Of a stretch of 64,000 bases of DNA, positions 25,859 to 33,421 are shown one piece after another (position 1 is the first letter of the stretch; the number at the start of each line of letters is the position of its first letter). Made by a program: the position numbers and the translations under genes. A model generated the notes under the pieces. That model was not told the DNA's origin. It made no database searches and saw nothing but the letters and a program-made list of their open reading frames with translations. Source of the stretch: Gordonia sp. SID5947 (GTDB lineage: Bacteria > Actinomycetota > Actinomycetes > Mycobacteriales > Mycobacteriaceae); NCBI RefSeq assembly GCF_009862785.1, contig NZ_WWHU01000001.1, positions 2,666,001-2,730,000 on the forward strand, given 5' to 3'.

Positions 25859-27055
25859 ATGCAGCTGACATTCAGTCCCGAAGAAGAGGCGTTCCGCGAT
25901 GAGTTGCGGGCGATCTTCGCGAAGGTTCCCGAGGATCTCCGTCGTCGCTCCGAGGCGGGCAAGATGAACTTCCCCGAGGACCTGATCACCACACAACGCA
26001 TCCTCAACGAGCACGGTGTCGCCACACCGGGCTGGCCGGTCGAGGCGGGCGGGCGCGACTGGACCCCCATCCAGAGCCACATCTACCGCGAGGAGATGAG
26101 CCTGATGCACGTCCCGGACCTGCTGCCGTTCAATGTCGGCATGATCGGTCCGGTCATCGCGCAGTTCGGTTCGCCCGAGATGAAGGACCGCTTCCTGGCC
26201 AAGACCGCCAACCTCGACATCTGGTGGTGCCAGGGCTTCTCCGAGCCCGAGGCGGGTTCGGATCTCGCGTCGCTCAAGACCCGCGCGGTGCGCGACGGTG
26301 ACCACTACGTCGTCAACGGCCAGAAGACGTGGACCACGCTCGGCCAGTACGCCGACTGGATCTTCTGCCTCGTGCGCACCGATCCGGAGGCGAAGAAGCA
26401 GGCCGGCATCAGCATGCTGCTGTTCCCGATGGACACCCCCGGCGTGGAACTGCGCCCGATCCAGCTGATCGACGGCGGCTTCGAGGTCAACGAGGTCTTC
26501 TTCAACGACGTCCGCGTGCCGGTCGAGAACCTCGTCGGCAAGGAGAACGAGGGCTGGACCCAGGCGAAGTTCCTGCTCGGCAACGAGCGGAGCGGCATCG
26601 CCCGCATCGGCTACACCAAGACCAAGCTCGCCAAGGCGAAAGAACTCGCGCGCCAGATCACCACCGCGTCCGGCGGCACGCTCTTGGAGGACCCGCTGCT
26701 CTCGGCCCGTCTGGCCGAGCTGGAGAACGACCTCCTCGCCCTCGAGATGACTCAGTTGCGCGTGGCCGCGTCGTCGGCGGACGGGAAGCCGAACCCGGCG
26801 TCGTCGCTGCTGAAGCTGCGCGGCAGCCAGTTGCAGCAGGAGGCCATGGAGCTGCTCGCCGACATCGCCGGTGCCGACTCACTGCCGGTCGCCGGCCTGG
26901 ATGCGTCCGCCGCCAACGGCACCGCCGACGTCGCGTCGCCGGAGTGGGCGCAGCTGTCCGTCCCGACCTACCTCAACTACCGCAAGGTCAGCATCTACGG
27001 CGGATCGTCGGAGGTTCAGCGCCAGATCATCGACAAGGCCGTGCTGGGTCTCTGA
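25859..27055 (+). CDS. Acyl-CoA dehydrogenase (FadE family), first subunit
   Basis: A 398-residue flavoenzyme beginning MQLTFSPEEEAFRDELRAIF. It has the FAD/substrate motif WCQGFSEPEAGSDLASLKTR, then GQKTWTT and the C-terminal signature IYGGSSEVQRQIIDKAVLGL. The frame is open to 25703 but the family start is at 25859, with AGGAG upstream. With a 370-residue partner encoded next, the pair resembles the alpha2-beta2 dehydrogenases of mycobacteria (FadE26/27, FadE28/29) that act on steroid side-chain CoA esters. Which substrate applies here is not known. Probably repressed by the adjacent TetR. Confidence 0.9.
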   Translation: MQLTFSPEEEAFRDELRAIFAKVPEDLRRRSEAGKMNFPEDLITTQRILNEHGVATPGWPVEAGGRDWTPIQSHIYREEMSLMHVPDLLPFNVGMIGPVIAQFGSPEMKDRFLAKTANLDIWWCQGFSEPEAGSDLASLKTRAVRDGDHYVVNGQKTWTTLGQYADWIFCLVRTDPEAKKQAGISMLLFPMDTPGVELRPIQLIDGGFEVNEVFFNDVRVPVENLVGKENEGWTQAKFLLGNERSGIARIGYTKTKLAKAKELARQITTASGGTLLEDPLLSARLAELENDLLALEMTQLRVAASSADGKPNPASSLLKLRGSQLQQEAMELLADIAGADSLPVAGLDASAANGTADVASPEWAQLSVPTYLNYRKVSIYGGSSEVQRQIIDKAVLGL

Positions 27056-27108
27056 GACACCCACCGCCTCAACTTTTTTCACGACTCACGAGAACCTGGG
27101 AACCTGTC

Positions 27109-28220
27109 ATGGATTTCGAACTTTCCGATGAACAAACAATGCTGCGCGACACCGTGCGCGAAGTGCTCACCCGCAAGTACGACGTCGAGACGTTGCGCGC
27201 GGTGACCGACACCGAACTCGGCTGGGACAAGGGGTGTGGAAGTCGTTGGCCGACATCGGCATCCTCGGCCTCACCTTTCCCGAGGACGACGGCGGCATGG
27301 GCGCCGGACCGGTGGAGTTCACCAGCGTGATGACCGAGATCGGTCGCTCGCTCGCACCCGAGCCCTACCTCGACTCGGTCCTCGTGCCGGGCTCGCTCGT
27401 CGCGGCCACCGCCGACGACGCCACCCGCGGCGAGATTCTCGGCGGCCTGGCCTCCGGCGAGCTCCTGCTGGCCTTCGCGCACCTCGAGGCCGGCGACCGC
27501 TGGCCCGCCGCCAAGGTCACCACCACGGCCACCGACGGCAGGCTCAACGGCACCAAGGTCCTTGTCGGGCATGGTGACTGCGCAGACAAGCTGGTCGTGT
27601 CGGCGCGTACCGACGACGGTATCGGCCTGTTCCTCATCGACGCAGGCGCCGATGGCGTCACCCGCACCCCCTACCGCACCCACGACCGCCGGCGCGGCGC
27701 ACAGTTCGAGTTCACCGATGCCGCCGCCACCCGTCTGGGCAGCGGCGACGCGAGCCAGGTCATCGCCGACGCCGAGGTCGGTATCCAGACCGCGTTGTGC
27801 GCCGAGGCAGTCGGCGCGATGGAACGCGCCCTCGACCTCACCGTCGAATACCTGAAGACACGCAAGCAGTTCGGTGTGACCCTGTCGCACTTCCAGACGC
27901 TCACCCAGCGCGCAGCGGACATGTACGCCCAGCTGGAGCTGGCACGCAGCATGAGCCTGTATGCGACGACCGCATTGTCCGACGGCATCTGCGACCCGAC
28001 CGTCGCGTCGCGTGCCAAGCTGCAGATCTGCCGCTCGGGCCGGGTCATCGGACAGGAGGCGGTGCAGATGCACGGCGGTATCGGCATGACCGCGGAATAT
28101 CCGGTCGGCCACTACCTGAGCCGCCTGACCGCGATCTCGCACACCCTCGGCGACGCCGCCGACCACGTGTCGGTGCTGGCACGCTCGGTCGGTGACCACG
28201 AGATGGTGATGATCGGCTGA
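27109..28220 (+). pseudogene. Acyl-CoA dehydrogenase (FadE family), second subunit, frameshifted
   Basis: Translation starts MDFELSDEQTMLRDTVREVL at 27109 and runs correctly to LGWDKG, then leaves frame at the G run 27231-27234. The correct continuation (VWKSLADIGILGLTFPEDDG) is in another frame and proceeds to 28220 through FGVTLSHFQTLTQRAADMYA and VQMHGGIGMTAEYPVGHYL. Adding one G restores a 370-residue protein of normal family length. So either one base was lost in a homopolymer in the organism or the assembly has an error. Everything else in the gene looks healthy, which favours a recent event or an artefact. Confidence 0.85.
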
Positions 28221-28242
28221 CTCGGTCCGAACTGACCGCCAG

Positions 28243-28291
28243 GGCCCCCGCCGGCGTTTCGGGAATCATCCCCGAACACGTGGCGGGGGCC
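28243..28291. terminator. Nested hairpin terminator after the dehydrogenase genes
   Basis: An outer 10-bp perfect stem (28243-28252 with 28282-28291, GGCCCCCGCC) encloses an inner TTCGGG/CCCGAA stem (28258-28263 with 28271-28276). It lies between the dehydrogenase and DUF350 genes. Confidence 0.75.
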
Positions 28292-28340
28292 TCGGCGTTC
28301 CGGGCGACGCGCCCGATCTCGGGTCGCTACTGTCTCTTTC

Positions 28341-28769
28341 ATGAACCACCTGCGCGACAACCTGGGCGACGCGGCCGCCTACAGCCTGATGGGGATCGTG
28401 TTGCTGGTCCTCGGATTCGTGGCCCTCGATCTCGTCACGCCAGGCCGATTGCGCAACCTCATCTGGCTCGACCACAACCGCAACGCGGTGATGCTGGCGA
28501 CCGCCCAGGTGATCGGGCTGTCCGTCGTGATGGTCGCCGGAGTCCGCGACTCGATGATGCTCGAACTGTGGCGTGGCGTGCTCTACACCGTCGCGTACAC
28601 GGTGCTGGCCATCGCCGTGATGATGTGGTCATTCGTGCTGATGGACTGGCTGACCCCGGGCAAACTCGGCACCCTGCTGCTCGACGACGACGAGCATCCA
28701 GCGGGCTGGATCTGCGGTGCCGTGTTCATCGGTGTCGGCGCCGTCATCGGCGCTGCGCTGAGTTTCTGA
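28341..28769 (+). CDS. DUF350 family membrane protein (second copy)
   Basis: A 142-residue, four-helix DUF350 protein: AAAYSLMGIVLLVLGFVALD with LVTPGRLRNLIWLDHNRNA in the first repeat and VLMDWLTPGKLGTLLLDDDE in the second. It is a paralogue of the protein at 11430-11855, with matching repeat positions, but it stands alone rather than in the SpeE operon. A terminator precedes it. Function unknown. Confidence 0.85.
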   Translation: MNHLRDNLGDAAAYSLMGIVLLVLGFVALDLVTPGRLRNLIWLDHNRNAVMLATAQVIGLSVVMVAGVRDSMMLELWRGVLYTVAYTVLAIAVMMWSFVLMDWLTPGKLGTLLLDDDEHPAGWICGAVFIGVGAVIGAALSF

Positions 28770-28923
28770 CCGGAGTTGCGCCCGCCGCGTCTCCCATCAT
28801 CCCGATCGGCGGGAACTCTGCGCCCGGTCGGCGCGAGCCGGCGGCTATTGACGGTTGCTCAATAAGCTCTTAGGGTCGTCGCTGACTGATCGACCACAGA
28901 TCGACCACACCGAGGGGAACACC

Positions 28924-29397
28924 ATGGCCGCGCCGCTGATCGAGGAATCCATCGACATCAACGCCTCCGCAGAGGAAGTCTGGGCGGTGATCTCCGACCT
29001 CAAGCGCATGGGCGAGTGGAGCCCGCAATGCAAGAAGATGATCATCCGGGGCGGCACGATCGGACTGGGTACCAAGTCCGTCAACATCAATCGCCGTGGC
29101 GCGCTGGTGTGGCCGACCACCTCGAAGGTCGTCCGCTTCACCCCCGCCAAGGAGCTGGCGTTCCGCGTGGCGGAGAACCGCACGGTGTGGAGCTACACCA
29201 TCGCACCGTCCACCACCGGTGTCACGCTGACCGAGAAGCGCGAGGTGGGCAACGGCACCACCAAGGTGTCCTCGTTCCTGGTGGACAAGATGATGGGCGG
29301 GACCACCAACTTCGAGGCCGAGCTCAAGCTGGGTATGGCCGAGACGCTCGAGAAGATCAAGCGCGCCGCGGAGTCGTCGGCGTCGCGGGCCGCCTGA
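28924..29397 (+). CDS. SRPBCC family protein
   Basis: A 157-residue protein with the SRPBCC outline: EESIDINASAEEVWAVISDL, RMGEWSPQCKKM, and a final helix with KLGMAETLEKIKRAAESSAS. The conserved EVW-AVISDL-RM-EWSP pattern marks the polyketide-cyclase/Coq10-like subgroup found in many mycobacteria. The ribosome site is GAGGGG. It probably binds a lipid-like ligand; the substrate is unknown. Confidence 0.85.
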   Translation: MAAPLIEESIDINASAEEVWAVISDLKRMGEWSPQCKKMIIRGGTIGLGTKSVNINRRGALVWPTTSKVVRFTPAKELAFRVAENRTVWSYTIAPSTTGVTLTEKREVGNGTTKVSSFLVDKMMGGTTNFEAELKLGMAETLEKIKRAAESSASRAA

Positions 29398-29414
29398 GGC
29401 CGAGGGCTCGTCGG

Positions 29415-30215
29415 CTACCGGTCGGAGAGCTTCTGCATCAGGGCCGGCACGTCCGCGATCGAATCCACGATGTGGTCTGGGACCGGGCCGAACTCGTCGC
29501 GCTGTAATGCCCGCAGCGCTTCCTCCCGGAACTTGCCCGTTCGTACGAGCACCCCGACGAGGGCGGCGGCCTGGGCACCGAGCACATCGTTGTGCATGTC
29601 GTCGCCCACCATCACGACCTGGGTGGGTTCGAGTTGCATCATGTCGACGGCCGCACGGAAACCGAGCGGTGACGGCTTGCCGATTGCCTTGATCTTGCGG
29701 CCGGCCGCCTTCTCGAGCCCTTCGAGATAGACGCCGGTGTCGATGCTGAGCCCATCCGCGGTCGACCACGTCATGGACCGGTGCATCGCGACCACCGGCA
29801 CCCCGGCAACCATCAGTTCGAGCACTTGCGACAGCGCGCGATGGTCGAACACCGGGCCGGCCCCGCCGAGGACCACCACCTGCGCCCGGCTCGGTTCGTC
29901 GATCAGTTCGACCCCGGTCATGTCCTCGGCGATGGGACCCTCGTTGAGCACCCACGCCCGCTTCCCCGGGTGATTCGCGGTGAGATATTCGGCGGTCAAC
30001 TTGGCCGCCGTGAGGATCTCGTCTGCGGCGACCTCGAAACCGCAGTCGTTGAGCGCCTGGGCGATCTCCCCGCGCGACCGCGAGGTGGTGTTGGTGAGGA
30101 ACATCCGCGGATATCCCTGCTCAGCCAGGTCGGCGACGGCCTCGACGGCGCCCGGCAGCGCCTTCCACGAGGTGACCATCACCCCGTCGATGTCGAGCAG
30201 CAATCCGAGAGCCAT
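29415..30215 (-). CDS. HAD-superfamily hydrolase, subfamily IIA (NagD-like)
   Basis: A 266-residue phosphatase. Motif I is LLLDIDGVMV (nucleophile Asp), motif II is FLTNTTSRSR, the Lys motif lies in IKAIGKPSPLGF and motif III is VVMVGDDMHNDVLGAQA. The insert of the C2A cap in the middle fits the NagD/phosphoglycolate-phosphatase group. The start is placed at ATG 30215 because the longer frame crosses the promoter region of the divergent moeA gene. The gap to moeA is 67 bp. Confidence 0.92.
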   Translation of the reverse strand: MALGLLLDIDGVMVTSWKALPGAVEAVADLAEQGYPRMFLTNTTSRSRGEIAQALNDCGFEVAADEILTAAKLTAEYLTANHPGKRAWVLNEGPIAEDMTGVELIDEPSRAQVVVLGGAGPVFDHRALSQVLELMVAGVPVVAMHRSMTWSTADGLSIDTGVYLEGLEKAAGRKIKAIGKPSPLGFRAAVDMMQLEPTQVVMVGDDMHNDVLGAQAAALVGVLVRTGKFREEALRALQRDEFGPVPDHIVDSIADVPALMQKLSDR

Positions 30216-30282
30216 GCTCAAAAATCTAGACCCGTCAGCGGCACCCTGCACGCTCGCCGGACCCGGATGGCATGCTGGGCGG

Positions 30283-31497
30283 ATGCGATCGGTGTCGGAT
30301 CACCAGGCCATTGTCGCCGCACTGTTCGGTATCCACGATCCAGTGACCGCGCGTGTCGCCGACGCCCTCGGGTGCGTGACGGCCGCCGAGGTGGTCGCAC
30401 CGATCGGGTTGCCCGGCTTCGACAACTCGGCGATGGACGGGTATGCCGTGATCGCCGACGAGATCGCCTCGGCCGCAGCGGAATCCCCGGTCCGGCTCCC
30501 GGTGGCGCAGGATATCCCGGCGGGTCGCACCGATCGGTTGACCCTGGCCGCGGGTACCGCCCACCGGATCATGACCGGCGCACCACTGCCCGCCGGCGCC
30601 GACGCCGTGGTCCCGGTGGAGGCAACCGACGGTGCGGTGGACGAGGTCGCCATCGCCACCTCCGTCCCGCCCGGCAAACACATTCGCCGAGCGGGTTCCG
30701 ACATCGAGGCCGGAGAGACGGCGATACCGGCCGGCACCCGGCTTGGCCCTCCTCAGGTCGGCCTGCTCGCCGCACTCGGCGTCACCGAGGTCTCGGTTCG
30801 GCCCCGACTGCGGGTCGTCGTGCTCTCGACCGGCTCGGAGCTGGTGACACCGGGCGAACCATTGCACTACGGCCAGATCTACGAATCCAACGGGCCGATG
30901 CTGACCGCCTCGGCCCAGGAGGCGGGCGCCGACGCGACACACGTGCATTACGTGACCGACGACGTGGATGCGTTCCGCGCACGTCTCGACGAGATCAGCG
31001 ACGACGCGGACGTCATCATCACCTCCGGTGGGGTGAGTGCCGGCGCCTTCGAGGTGGTGAAGGACGCCCTCACCGGTACCGGTGTCGAGTTCACGAAGGT
31101 CGCGATGCAACCGGGGATGCCGCAAGGCTGCGGTCATTACACCGCCCCGGGCGGTCGCCGGGTCCCGATCATCACGCTCCCGGGCAATCCGGTGAGTTCG
31201 TTGGTGTCGTTCGAGGTGTTCATCCGCCCGCCGCTGCGAGCGGCGATGGGACTGCCGTCCGAACGTCGGCGTGTCACCGCACGACTCACCACCGACATCC
31301 GCTCCCCCGGAGGAAAACGACAGTTCCTCCGTGGGGTGCTCGGCGGTCAGAAGGGTGATATGCCCCTCGTCGATCCGATCGGCCCGCCGGCGTCGCATCA
31401 CCTGCGATACCTTGCCAGAGCAGATGCGCTGATCGACATCCCGGCCGAGACGGACTCGGTGACCGCCGGGTCGCCTGTCGACGTCATCGTTCTCTGA
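30283..31497 (+). CDS. moeA: Molybdopterin molybdotransferase MoeA
   Basis: A 404-residue MoeA, which inserts molybdate into adenylylated molybdopterin in molybdenum-cofactor biosynthesis. Domains: residues ~1-170 with PGFDNSAMDGYAVIADEI and HRIMTGAPLPAGADAVVPVE; the MogA-like domain with VVLSTGSELVTPG, ESNGPMLTASA, TSGGVSAGAFEVVKDAL and ITLPGNPVSSLVSFEVFIRP; and a C-terminal beta domain. The ATG at 30283 follows a CATGCT-like -10 closely and could be leaderless. In M. tuberculosis the counterpart moeA2 is also next to psd and pssA. Confidence 0.95.
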   Translation: MRSVSDHQAIVAALFGIHDPVTARVADALGCVTAAEVVAPIGLPGFDNSAMDGYAVIADEIASAAAESPVRLPVAQDIPAGRTDRLTLAAGTAHRIMTGAPLPAGADAVVPVEATDGAVDEVAIATSVPPGKHIRRAGSDIEAGETAIPAGTRLGPPQVGLLAALGVTEVSVRPRLRVVVLSTGSELVTPGEPLHYGQIYESNGPMLTASAQEAGADATHVHYVTDDVDAFRARLDEISDDADVIITSGGVSAGAFEVVKDALTGTGVEFTKVAMQPGMPQGCGHYTAPGGRRVPIITLPGNPVSSLVSFEVFIRPPLRAAMGLPSERRRVTARLTTDIRSPGGKRQFLRGVLGGQKGDMPLVDPIGPPASHHLRYLARADALIDIPAETDSVTAGSPVDVIVL

Positions 31498-31603
31498 GGT
31501 CCAGGCAGTGACGCGAGACGTCACCGCGCACGCTCTAAGCTGAAACGAGCGGGCCCGCACGTGCCGACCGAACGCACACCCGTTTTCTCGCAACAGGAGG
31601 TCG

Positions 31604-32326
31604 ATGGTGGCCAGGCGCCCGCGTCCGGACGGAACGCGCAGCGGAGCAGGTCATCTCATCGACCTGGCGCGTGAGACGATTCCACCGGTTCACCGTGCCG
31701 GACTGCCGTTCGTCGCGGCACCCGCCGCGATCGCGGTCGTCGGACGTCATCACCCGTGGATCGCCCGGCCCGCCGCGCTCACCGCCGCCGCCTGCGCCGC
31801 ATTTTTCCGTCATCCATCCCGGGTGCCCCCCACCTCCACGGGCGTGGTGGTGGCGCCGGCCGACGGCACCATCGCGCTGGTGGACGAGGCCGTGCCGCCA
31901 CCCGAGTCGGGTCTGGGCGATGAGCCGCTGCCCCGGGTGTCGACGTTCCTGTCCATCTTCGACGTCCATGTCCAGCGGGTACCGATCACCGGCACCGTGA
32001 CGTCGGTGACACACACCCCCGGGTCATTCGTCTCGGCCGACCTCCCGGAGGCCAGCAGCGTCAACGAGCGCACCACGATGACCCTGAGCTGCCCCGTCGG
32101 CCCCGACACCACACACGACGTCGCGGTCGTGCAGATCGCCGGGCTGCTGGCCCGGCGCATCGTCTGTGAGCCCGTGGTCGGTGAAGCCCTCACCGTCGGG
32201 GCCACCTACGGCCTGATCCGGTTCGGTTCGCGCGTGGATGTCTACCTCCCCGCCGGGACCGACCCGATGGTGCGAGTCGGCCAGCGCGCGGTCGGCGCCG
32301 AAACCGTCTTCGCGGCCCTCGGCTGA
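31604..32326 (+). CDS. psd: Phosphatidylserine decarboxylase proenzyme
   Basis: A 240-residue short-type Psd that makes phosphatidylethanolamine. The core has VVVAPADGTIALVDE, FLSIFDVHVQRVPITG, SSVNERTTM and the self-cleavage site RFGSRVDVYLP, where Gly-Ser is cut and Ser becomes the pyruvoyl cofactor. One hydrophobic stretch near residue 35-70 serves as membrane attachment. AGGAGG precedes the ATG. The next gene, pssA, supplies its substrate and starts 3 bases after the stop, so the pair is one operon. Confidence 0.95.
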   Translation: MVARRPRPDGTRSGAGHLIDLARETIPPVHRAGLPFVAAPAAIAVVGRHHPWIARPAALTAAACAAFFRHPSRVPPTSTGVVVAPADGTIALVDEAVPPPESGLGDEPLPRVSTFLSIFDVHVQRVPITGTVTSVTHTPGSFVSADLPEASSVNERTTMTLSCPVGPDTTHDVAVVQIAGLLARRIVCEPVVGEALTVGATYGLIRFGSRVDVYLPAGTDPMVRVGQRAVGAETVFAALG

Positions 32327-32329
32327 GCC

Positions 32330-33421
32330 ATGCCGAACGCCCGCAGAACCGAGCGCTCGACGTCGCACCGCACGCCGACCACCCATGCGACGCGGCGTGC
32401 TCGCACGTCGACGGCGCCCCAACCCCCGGCCCGGCCGCAGTCCGAGCGCGCCCGCTTCGCCAAGCAGGCGGCTGTCGGCCGCATGTTCGTCCCGTCGGCG
32501 CTCACGATCCTCGCGATCTGCGCCGGACTGACGGCCATCCGGGTGACCGGCACCGGCGACATCAATGCGGCCATGGGTCTCGTGGTGGCCGCCGCCCTCC
32601 TCGACGGTCTCGACGGCCGGGTCGCCCGGATGATGGGCGCGACCACCCGGATGGGCGCCGAGATCGACTCACTGGCCGACGCCATCAACTTCGGGGTCGT
32701 GCCTGCCCTGATCGTGTACCTGTATCTGATGCCCGACGAGGACATCGGCTGGGCGTTCACGCTGATCTACTGCTGCGCCATCGTGCTGCGACTGGCACGG
32801 TTCAACACCTTGCTCGACGACGACGAGGCGCCCGGCTTCACCCGCGACTTCTTCATAGGGGTGCCCGCGCCCGCGGCCGCGATCATCGCGCTGCTGCCGA
32901 TCGGGCTGTCGCAGCAGTTCGGTTCGGGGTGGTGGACCTCGGTGCCCGTGGTCGGTGGATGGCTGGTGTTCGTCGCACTGCTGGCTGTCAGCCGGGTGCC
33001 GACGGCGTCTCTGAAGGCGGCATCGGTACCGCCGCGGGCGCTGGCCGGACTGCTCGTGGGGGTCGCGATCGGCGCCGCGCTGTTGCTCACCTTCCCCTAC
33101 CTTCTGATGATCATCGCGATCGTCGCGTATCTGCTGCACATCCCGTTCGCATGGCGCAACCGGCGGTGGGTCGCCGATCGTCCCGAACACTGGGAGGCTC
33201 ACCCGGCCGCACGACGGGCCGAGCGCCGGGCGATCGCCCGGGCCCAACCGGGACGTCGACGACGGCTCAGCACAGGCGGCAAGTCGCAGGCCAGACTGGG
33301 TCTGCGACGCCCGACCGGCATCGTCGCGGCGCCCGACCAGCCTCCGGTCGACCACCCTGCGGTCGACGATCCGGCGCCGTCCGGGGCCCGCTCTGAACCA
33401 GTGACCGAGGAGATGGATTGA
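32330..33421 (+). CDS. pssA: CDP-diacylglycerol--serine O-phosphatidyltransferase
   Basis: A 363-residue membrane enzyme that forms phosphatidylserine from CDP-diacylglycerol and serine. The CDP-alcohol phosphotransferase motif is complete (DGLDGRVARMMGATTRMGAE, then IDSLAD), with all Asp residues present. About eight membrane helices lie between residues 50 and 260. The N-terminus (~45 residues, basic and Pro-rich) and the C-terminus (~100 residues, basic then Asp/Pro-rich) are extended. It overlaps the AAA ATPase start by one base, as in the mycobacterial order Rv0435c-pssA-psd. Confidence 0.95.
   Translation: MPNARRTERSTSHRTPTTHATRRARTSTAPQPPARPQSERARFAKQAAVGRMFVPSALTILAICAGLTAIRVTGTGDINAAMGLVVAAALLDGLDGRVARMMGATTRMGAEIDSLADAINFGVVPALIVYLYLMPDEDIGWAFTLIYCCAIVLRLARFNTLLDDDEAPGFTRDFFIGVPAPAAAIIALLPIGLSQQFGSGWWTSVPVVGGWLVFVALLAVSRVPTASLKAASVPPRALAGLLVGVAIGAALLLTFPYLLMIIAIVAYLLHIPFAWRNRRWVADRPEHWEAHPAARRAERRAIARAQPGRRRRLSTGGKSQARLGLRRPTGIVAAPDQPPVDHPAVDDPAPSGARSEPVTEEMD

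Noticed and set aside
25658..26305. N-terminal extension of the TetR gene over the acyl-CoA dehydrogenase
   Set aside because: It would cross the operator and overlap the divergent gene by more than 400 bases; the TetR family start fits the ATG at 25657.
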